Assembly (NCBI RefSeq): GCF_037101375.1
Contig: NZ_AP029019.1
Location: 1,054,001-1,118,000 of the forward strand
Source of the DNA: Acidovorax sp. DW039
GTDB lineage: Bacteria > Pseudomonadota > Gammaproteobacteria > Burkholderiales > Burkholderiaceae_C
Reading direction: 5' to 3'
DNA length: 64,000 nucleotides
The translations under genes and the position numbers were made by a program. Positions 58,832 to 64,000 of the stretch are shown piece after piece. Positions within the stretch are counted from its first letter, which is position 1; every line of letters begins with the position of its first letter. Below the pieces are notes generated by a model that searched no databases, was not told the DNA's origin, and was given only the letters and a program-made list of their open reading frames with translations.

Positions 58832-59767
58832 TTGACCAATGCACAACCGCTGGCGCACAGCCAGCAGCCATCGGCGTTTGCGCGCCCTGTGGTGGGCAGC
58901 GTGGCCTGCGCACAAAAGGCTGAGGCGCAGCTGGGCGAAGGGCTTCTGTGGTCGCAGCGCGAGCAGGCGCTGTACTGGGTGGACATCCTGCAGCGCCAGT
59001 TGCACCGGCTGGACCCTGCCAGTGGCGAAAAGCGCTGCTGGACGTTTGCGGAAGAAATCTCGGCCGTGGCCGAGCGTGCTCACCACCCGGGCCTGATCGT
59101 GACCTTGCGGCGCGGATTTGCCTGGTTTGACCCGGCTGCTGACACCGCCCCGCGTTACGTGCACCAGCCCGCGCAGGAGCCCGTGGGCAACCGCTTCAAT
59201 GACGGCAAATGCGATGCCCAGGGCCGCTTCTGGGCGGGCTCCATGGACTTTGACTGCGTGCAGCCCACCGGCTCGCTGTACCGGTATGACGCCGACGGCC
59301 AGTGCTCGCTGCACGAGAGCGGCTTTGCCGTGACCAATGGGCCCACCTGGTCGGGGGGCTACATGTATTTCAACGACACCGTCCAAGGCTGCGTCTACCG
59401 GTATGTGTTTGACCCGGTGCGTGGCACGTTGTCTGGCAAGCAGGCCTGGCTGCGCCTGCCGCCGGGCGATGGCGTGCCGGACGGCATGACCACCGATGCG
59501 CTGGGGCGTGTGTGGCTGGCCCACTGGGGCGGCGGCTGCGTGACATGCCACGACCCCGACACGGCGCAAGAACTGGCGCGCGTGGCCGTACCTGCTGCGC
59601 AAGTCACCAACTGCGCATTTGGCGGCGATGACCTGCGCACCCTGTTCATCAGCAGCGCCCGCGTGGGGCTGACGCCCCAGGCGCTGGAGGCCCAGCCGCT
59701 GGCGGGTTCCGTCTTTGCCGCGCGGGTAGACAGCCCCGGTCTGCCCGCATCGCTTTTTGGTGGCTGA
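58832..59767 (+). CDS. SMP-30/gluconolactonase-family sugar lactonase
   Basis: Six-bladed beta-propeller lactonase of about 311 residues, hydrolysing galactono- or arabinono-lactone to the acid. Metal-site segments are EGLLWSQREQALYWVDI (Glu), GNRFNDGKCDAQGRFWAGSM (Asn/Asp) and DGMTTDALGRVWLA (Asp). I chose TTG 58832 because GGAGACA sits 5 bp upstream; an in-frame TTG at 58757 lacks a site and would start inside the operator. No in-frame ATG is available near the N-terminus. Divergent from the dehydrogenase that makes its substrate. Confidence 0.87.
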   Translation: MTNAQPLAHSQQPSAFARPVVGSVACAQKAEAQLGEGLLWSQREQALYWVDILQRQLHRLDPASGEKRCWTFAEEISAVAERAHHPGLIVTLRRGFAWFDPAADTAPRYVHQPAQEPVGNRFNDGKCDAQGRFWAGSMDFDCVQPTGSLYRYDADGQCSLHESGFAVTNGPTWSGGYMYFNDTVQGCVYRYVFDPVRGTLSGKQAWLRLPPGDGVPDGMTTDALGRVWLAHWGGGCVTCHDPDTAQELARVAVPAAQVTNCAFGGDDLRTLFISSARVGLTPQALEAQPLAGSVFAARVDSPGLPASLFGG

Positions 59768-59834
59768 GCCCAGGGCTCGTCATCACTGCCTGCTGCTTCT
59801 CCCGCAGCTCTCCTCATTCACCTCAGGTTTGCGC

Positions 59835-60758
59835 ATGACCCATCCTTCCCATCCCATCGTCTGGTTGCACCATGCGGGCCAGCATTTAGGCTTGGTTCCC
59901 ACCCTGGGCGGCGCTGTGGCTGCCTGGCAGGCCGATTGGCCCAGTGCCGACGCTGGCAAGCTGGACCTGTGGCGGCCCTGGGATGGCCGCACGGAAGACA
60001 TGTACCAGCTCGCCTCCTTTGCCATGGTGCCCTGGTCCAACCGCATCAGCCACGGCGGCTTTGCGCAGGACGGGCGCTTTCATCCCATGGCACTCAACCG
60101 TGCGGGTGAGCCCTATCCCATCCATGGCGATGGCTGGCTGCAGCCCTGGGTGTTCCAACAGGTGAGCGACGACACGGTGCAGATGTCGCTGTGCTCTCGC
60201 CACTTTCAGGGCAACCCGTATGACTACGAGGCGCTGCAGACTTTCCGGCTGCGGCCCGGCATGCTGGAGCAGACGGTGATGGTGCGCCACCTGGGGCCGG
60301 ACCCTCTGCCGTATGGCATGGGGGTGCACCCCTGGTTCCTGCGCACACCGGGCACGCGCATCGCAGCGCCGGTGGGGGCGGTGTGGTTGTGCGGGGACGA
60401 TCCGATTCCCGTCCTGCAGACGGCAGAGTTTCCGCAAGGCTGGGACCTGAATCAGGGCATTTCTGCCCACGGCAGCCTGATTGACAACGCCTACACCGGA
60501 TGGGGCGGAACGGCACGCATCGAGTGGCCGGAATGGGGAGCGCGCCTGTCGGTCGCCATGCCCGACTTTGAACGCGATGGCGGGTCAGCCCAGCATTACT
60601 GCCTCATCTACCGCCCGCCGCACGGGGGCGCTTTCTGCTTTGAGCCCATCACCCAGCCGATTGATGCCTTCCACCTGCCGGGCAGGCCGGGGCTGCGTGT
60701 GCTGGCGCAGGGGCAAGCCACCACCTTGCGCATGCAGTGGCATTACGAAGCGTTGTAA
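59835..60758 (+). CDS. Aldose 1-epimerase family protein
   Basis: Galactose-mutarotase-fold enzyme of about 307 residues from ATG 59835. It shows LVPTLGGAVAAWQ, FAMVPWSNRISHGGF, YPIHGDGWLQPW (His) and GMGVHPWFLRT (His), and a late FCFEPITQPIDAFH (Glu), the expected catalytic His and Glu. It would interconvert alpha and beta anomers of the sugars oxidised by the SDR. It lies 67 bp after the lactonase on the same strand. Confidence 0.88.
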   Translation: MTHPSHPIVWLHHAGQHLGLVPTLGGAVAAWQADWPSADAGKLDLWRPWDGRTEDMYQLASFAMVPWSNRISHGGFAQDGRFHPMALNRAGEPYPIHGDGWLQPWVFQQVSDDTVQMSLCSRHFQGNPYDYEALQTFRLRPGMLEQTVMVRHLGPDPLPYGMGVHPWFLRTPGTRIAAPVGAVWLCGDDPIPVLQTAEFPQGWDLNQGISAHGSLIDNAYTGWGGTARIEWPEWGARLSVAMPDFERDGGSAQHYCLIYRPPHGGAFCFEPITQPIDAFHLPGRPGLRVLAQGQATTLRMQWHYEAL

Positions 60759-60765
60759 TCACTAT

Positions 60766-60810
60766 AAAAAAAGGAGCTGCCTGCGCTTGTCTATCAAGCG
60801 CTGCAGCTCC
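60766..60810 (-). terminator. Repeat copy F forming an intrinsic terminator for garD
   Basis: GGAGCTGC (60773-60780) pairs with GCAGCTCC (60803-60810) and GCGCTT with AAGCGC inside. Seven As at 60766-60772 give a T7 tract after the stem on the minus strand, so it terminates garD. It is also a copy of the dispersed repeat family (core AGCTGCCTGCGCTT). Confidence 0.82.
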
Positions 60811-60864
60811 AAATGATTCAAAGACTTCGAACCAGCGACGGAGCGCTGGACGGTATGCGCCGCT

Positions 60865-62442
60865 TCAGGTCACTGGGGCCGGGTTGAACAAGACCAAGGC
60901 GTTGTGCAGCTTCCACTGCTCGGCCCAGGTCTTTTTGCGGCCGCTGGCCACGTCCAGCATCAGGTGGAACAGTTGCCAGCCCACCTCTTCAATGGTGGCC
61001 TTGCCTTCGGCAATGGTGCCTGCGTTCACGTCCATCAGGTCGTGCCAGCGGCGTGCCAGGTCGGTGCGGGTGGCTACCTTGATGACCGGGCATTCGGCCA
61101 GCCCGTAAGGTGTGCCACGCCCAGTGGTGAACACATGCAGGTTCATGCCTGCAGCCAGTTGCAGGGTGCCGCAGATGAAGTCGCTGGCAGGTGTGGCCGC
61201 GTAGGTCAGGCCCCGGGTCTTGAGCTTCTCGCCCGGCGACAGCACACCCGCGATGGGGGCGGAGCCAGACTTGACGATGGAGCCCATGGCCTTTTCGACG
61301 ATGTTGGACAGCCCGCCCTTCTTGTTGCCGGGCGTGGTGTTGGCACTGCGGTCCACGCTGCCGCGCTGCAGGTAGGCGTCGTACCAGGCCATTTCGCGCA
61401 CCATGGCCTCGGCCAGCTCGGGGGTGGCGGCGCGGGCCGTGAGCTGCGCAATGCCGTCACGCACTTCGGTGGTTTCCGAGAACATCACGCTGGCACCCGC
61501 CCGCACCAGCAAGTCGGTGCAAAAGCCCACCGCCGGGTTGGCGGTGACGCCCGAGAACGCATCGCTGCCCCCGCACTGCACGCCCACCACCAGCTCGCTG
61601 GCAGGCACGGTTTCGCGGCGGCGCGCATTCAGGCGCTGCAGGTGGGTTTCCGCCTGGCGCATGATGGACTCCACCATCGACATGAAACCCACGTGGGCCT
61701 CGTCCTGCAGGCACACCACATCCAGCCCCTGGGTGCTGCTGCGCTCGTCCACCACAGGGATGGAGCCGGGGGGCAACAAACGCTCGGGCTGCAGCTTTTC
61801 GCAGCCCAGGCTCACCACCATCACCTCACCGCCAAAGTTGGGGTTCAGGCTCAGGTTGCGCAGGGTGCGGATGGGGATGATGGCGTCAGGCGCGTCAATC
61901 GCCACACCGCAGCCGTAGCCATGTTCCAGCGCCACCACGTCGTCCACGTTCGGATAGCGGGGCAGCAGTTCTTTCTTGATGCGCTGCACGGCAAATTCGG
62001 TCACGCCCGCCACGCACTGCACGGTCTGGGTAATGGCCAGAATGTTGCGCGTGCCCACCGAGCCATCGGCGTTGCGGTAGCCCTCAAAGGTGTAGCCCTC
62101 CAGCGGGGGCAAGGCCTGGCCGCGCGTGGTGGCCATGGGCAGGGCGTCCAGCTCGCGGGCCTCGGGCATGGACAGCAGCCGCTCATGTACCCAGCTGCCT
62201 GCCGGAATGTCGCTGATGGCATAGCCAATCGGAATGCCGTAGCGCAGCACCGCGCCCCCGGCGGGCAGATCAACCAGCGCCACCTTGTGGCCCTGCGGCA
62301 CCTTGTCGCGCAGCACCAGGCCCGAGGGCAGGGTGGTGCCTGTGGGCAGGCCTCCATCGTTGGCCACGATGGCCACATTGTCACTGTCGTGCATGCGGAT
62401 GGTGAGGGGTTTCAGAGGCTCATCGGTGGGGGTTTCGGACAT
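60865..62442 (-). CDS. garD: Galactarate dehydratase
   Basis: UxaA/GarD-family Fe-dependent dehydratase of 525 residues (E. coli GarD 523) converting meso-galactarate to 5-keto-4-deoxyglucarate. N-terminal SAF-like part ([14 protein letters not shown]), then [52 protein letters not shown] [33 protein letters not shown] and [21 protein letters not shown] 62442 has AGGAGACA upstream. It is divergent from a LacI regulator, with kdgD, the next enzyme, beyond it. Confidence 0.95.
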   Translation of the reverse strand: MSETPTDEPLKPLTIRMHDSDNVAIVANDGGLPTGTTLPSGLVLRDKVPQGHKVALVDLPAGGAVLRYGIPIGYAISDIPAGSWVHERLLSMPEARELDALPMATTRGQALPPLEGYTFEGYRNADGSVGTRNILAITQTVQCVAGVTEFAVQRIKKELLPRYPNVDDVVALEHGYGCGVAIDAPDAIIPIRTLRNLSLNPNFGGEVMVVSLGCEKLQPERLLPPGSIPVVDERSSTQGLDVVCLQDEAHVGFMSMVESIMRQAETHLQRLNARRRETVPASELVVGVQCGGSDAFSGVTANPAVGFCTDLLVRAGASVMFSETTEVRDGIAQLTARAATPELAEAMVREMAWYDAYLQRGSVDRSANTTPGNKKGGLSNIVEKAMGSIVKSGSAPIAGVLSPGEKLKTRGLTYAATPASDFICGTLQLAAGMNLHVFTTGRGTPYGLAECPVIKVATRTDLARRWHDLMDVNAGTIAEGKATIEEVGWQLFHLMLDVASGRKKTWAEQWKLHNALVLFNPAPVT

Positions 62443-62521
62443 GCATGTCTCCTATGATCGGCCACTTTGCGCGCAGCCGTTACGGATGTTTCAGCGGCTG
62501 CGCCGGCTTGTGTATTGCAGA

Positions 62522-62535
62522 TGGTACCGGTACCA
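62522..62535. promoter_or_regulatory. LacI-type operator, site 1
   Basis: TGGTACCGGTACCA, a perfect 14-bp palindrome with a central CG, as LacI-family sites have. It ends 13 bp before the regulator's ATG and is about 80 bp upstream of garD. Near-identical sites occur before kdgD. Confidence 0.8.
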
Positions 62536-62548
62536 TTTTAAACCATCG

Positions 62549-63577
62549 ATGACAGAAAAAGACAACCCCAAGCGCTCGCGCCGCAGCAGTGGTGCTATCA
62601 CTTTGCGTGATGTGGCCAAACTCGCGGGTGTGGCACCCATCACCGCTTCGCGCGTGATGAACACCCCGGACCAGGTATCGCCCGAGGTGCGCCAGCGTGT
62701 GCTCGATGCCGTGCAGCGCACGGGTTACGTGCCCAACCGCATGGCGGGCGGGCTGGCCTCGGCACGCAGCCGGTTGATTGCGGCGGTGGTGCCCAGCACC
62801 GTGATGTCGGTGTTCATGGAAACCATCGAGAGCCTGAACAGCACCTTGTTCGATGCGGGCTACCAGCTCATGCTCGGTCAGTCGGGCTACTCGGCGGCCC
62901 GTGAGGAATTGCTGCTGGAGGCCATCATTGGCCGCCGACCTGACGGCATCTTCCTGACCGGCATCATGGGCGCGGGCAAGGGGCGCACCCGGCTGCTGGC
63001 CTCGGGTATCCCGGTGGTAGAGACCTGGGATCTGACCCCCACGCCGATTGACATGCTGGTGGGCTTCTCCCACCTGGACATTGGCCGCGCCGTCGCGCAG
63101 TTCTTCATGGGCAAGGGGCGCAAGCGCCTGGCGCTGATCACCGCCGAGGACGAGCGGGCGGGGCGAAGGGCGGCCGCCTTTGCCGAGGCAGCCCTGCAAG
63201 CAGGTTTGCCGCCGGTGCATGTGGTGAATGTGGGGGCGCAGCGATCCCTGCGCAGCGGACGCGAGGCGCTGGGCCGCCTGCTGCACGAATGCCCCGGCGC
63301 AGACGCCGTGTTCTGCAGCTCCGACCTGCTGGCCGTAGGGGTGGCGACCGAAGCCCGGTCCCGGCAGATTCCGGTGCCCGATCGGCTCGCCATCATGGGT
63401 TTTGGCGATGTGCCCTTTGTGGCCGACATGCTGCCCGCCCTGAGCACGGTGCATATCAATGGCGCACATATCGGGCAGCTGGCCGCCCGCTACCTGATGG
63501 ACCGCGCCGAGGGTCGTGAGGTGGACCCACCCGTGGTGCAGGTGGACTTTTCCATTGTGGAGCGCGATACGACCTGA
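62549..63577 (+). CDS. LacI-family repressor of galactarate/glucarate genes
   Basis: 342 residues from ATG 62549. The helix-turn-helix with hinge (about 17-70) is ITLRDVAKLAGVAPITASRV and YVPNRMAGGLASARS; a periplasmic-binding-protein-like effector domain follows (IAAVVPSTVMSVFMETIES, PDGIFLTGIMG, RLAIMGFGDVPFVADMLP). Placed between garD and kdgD with matching palindromic operators before itself and kdgD, so it probably represses both, with a sugar acid or keto-deoxy acid as inducer. Upstream in-frame codons to 62285 lie in garD and are not used. Confidence 0.9.
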   Translation: MTEKDNPKRSRRSSGAITLRDVAKLAGVAPITASRVMNTPDQVSPEVRQRVLDAVQRTGYVPNRMAGGLASARSRLIAAVVPSTVMSVFMETIESLNSTLFDAGYQLMLGQSGYSAAREELLLEAIIGRRPDGIFLTGIMGAGKGRTRLLASGIPVVETWDLTPTPIDMLVGFSHLDIGRAVAQFFMGKGRKRLALITAEDERAGRRAAAFAEAALQAGLPPVHVVNVGAQRSLRSGREALGRLLHECPGADAVFCSSDLLAVGVATEARSRQIPVPDRLAIMGFGDVPFVADMLPALSTVHINGAHIGQLAARYLMDRAEGREVDPPVVQVDFSIVERDTT

Positions 63578-63679
63578 GCGGCCTTGGTGAAGGTGGGGGA
63601 GCTGCTGCGTGGAGATGCAGCCCTGAGTTGTTGAGATTTTCGGGAAAACCCTGAGTTGTACGACATTGACGCCTGATTT

Positions 63680-63724
63680 TGGTACCGCTACCATTTGTGC
63701 ATTCGATATTTGGTAGCGGTACCA
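63680..63724. promoter_or_regulatory. LacI-type operators, sites 2 and 3, upstream of kdgD
   Basis: TGGTACCGCTACCA (63680-63693) and TGGTAGCGGTACCA (63711-63724) differ from site 1 by one base each. Their centres are 31 bp apart, about three helical turns. Site 3 ends 16 bp before the kdgD ATG. Confidence 0.82.
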
Positions 63725-63740
63725 GCAAGAAAGGCCACCG

Positions 63741-64000
63741 ATGAATCCGCAAGAACTCAAGTCCATCATGTCCCAGGGGCTGCTGTCCTTCCCCCTGACC
63801 GATTTCGATGCCCAGGGTGACTTCAATGCCAAGGGGTATGCCGAGCGGCTGGAGTGGCTGATGCCTTACGGAGCCAGCGCCCTGTTTGTGGCAGGCGGCA
63901 CCGGTGAATACTTCTCGCTGACGGCGGATGAGTACCCCGCCATCATTCGCACGGCAGTGCAGACCTGCAAAGGGCGTGTCCCCATCATTGCGGGCGCGGG
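63741..64000 (+). CDS. kdgD: 5-dehydro-4-deoxyglucarate dehydratase (3' end outside window)
   Basis: The first 86 codons of a DHDPS-family enzyme: [19 protein letters not shown], then [20 protein letters not shown] and [13 protein letters not shown], a strong match to KdgD, which converts the GarD product to 2-oxoglutarate semialdehyde with loss of CO2. The frame is open to the window edge. It is preceded by two LacI operators; the Shine-Dalgarno is AGAAAGG. The semialdehyde would go to the ALDH encoded at 54316-55767. Confidence 0.92.
   Translation, partial: MNPQELKSIMSQGLLSFPLTDFDAQGDFNAKGYAERLEWLMPYGASALFVAGGTGEYFSLTADEYPAIIRTAVQTCKGRVPIIAGA

Noticed and set aside
60904..62457. 517-codon plus-strand open frame
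   Set aside because: Antisense shadow of garD, which matches E. coli GarD along its whole length.

Overview
The window is GC-rich chromosomal DNA from a betaproteobacterium. It is most likely a member of the Comamonadaceae close to Acidovorax. This rests on gene order (cyaY-mrcA-pilMNOPQ-aroB, gltBD, mlaFEDACB-ibaG-murA-hisGD) and on two dispersed intergenic repeat families of a kind I associate with that family. No rRNA, tRNA, CRISPR array, prophage or integron was seen. The only mobile-element gene is a single REP-associated tyrosine transposase.

Region 1 (1-16.3 kb) is housekeeping and surface biology. It holds the end of ccsB, then lptM divergent from cyaY, and the peptidoglycan synthase mrcA divergent from the type IV pilus operon pilMNOPQ. 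The pilus operon continues into a large Ig-like-domain lipoprotein, where many relatives carry aroK, and ends at a strong terminator. Then come aroB, dgt, a DUF1415 gene, a methyltransferase and the transposase. The pil-to-aroB stretch is visibly more AT-rich than the rest.

Region 2 (16.3-25.4 kb) is nitrogen metabolism: gltBD (glutamate synthase), then a three-gene polar amino-acid ABC importer. Region 3 (25.6-35.5 kb) is an envelope and histidine supercluster: the Mla phospholipid-transport genes, a YadGH-type ABC exporter, ibaG, murA, hisG, a small exported protein and hisD. Region 4 (35.5-39.3 kb) holds a DUF2243 fusion membrane protein, a DUF2917 gene divergent from a MocR-type regulator with a four-half-site operator array, and a diiron oxygen-binding-domain protein with a perfect FNR/ANR-type box upstream.

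Region 5 (39.4-64 kb) is the most distinctive part: a sugar and sugar-acid catabolic island. A 13-gene leftward run encodes an aldehyde dehydrogenase, two sugar ABC importers (ChvE-GguAB nested inside YtfQRT-YjfF), an L-arabonate-type dehydratase, a DHDPS-family dehydratase and DgoKAD. It is divergent from a LysR regulator. Beyond a 1-kb repeat region lie an aldose 1-dehydrogenase, a lactonase, an aldose epimerase, galactarate dehydratase (garD), a LacI regulator and the start of kdgD. Together these would oxidise galactose and arabinose, in furanose and pyranose forms, and galactarate. Products are pyruvate plus glyceraldehyde-3-phosphate (Dgo branch) or 2-oxoglutarate (arabonate and galactarate branches, which share one semialdehyde dehydrogenase). 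This suggests a plant-polysaccharide-derived diet.

I did not find a clearly new defence or mobile system. The best leads are the nested-transporter catabolic island with its three operator types, the FNR-boxed diiron gene, the Ig-like lipoprotein in the pilus operon, and a ~0.86-kb head-to-head inverted repeat with an 8-bp tandem array in its centre.
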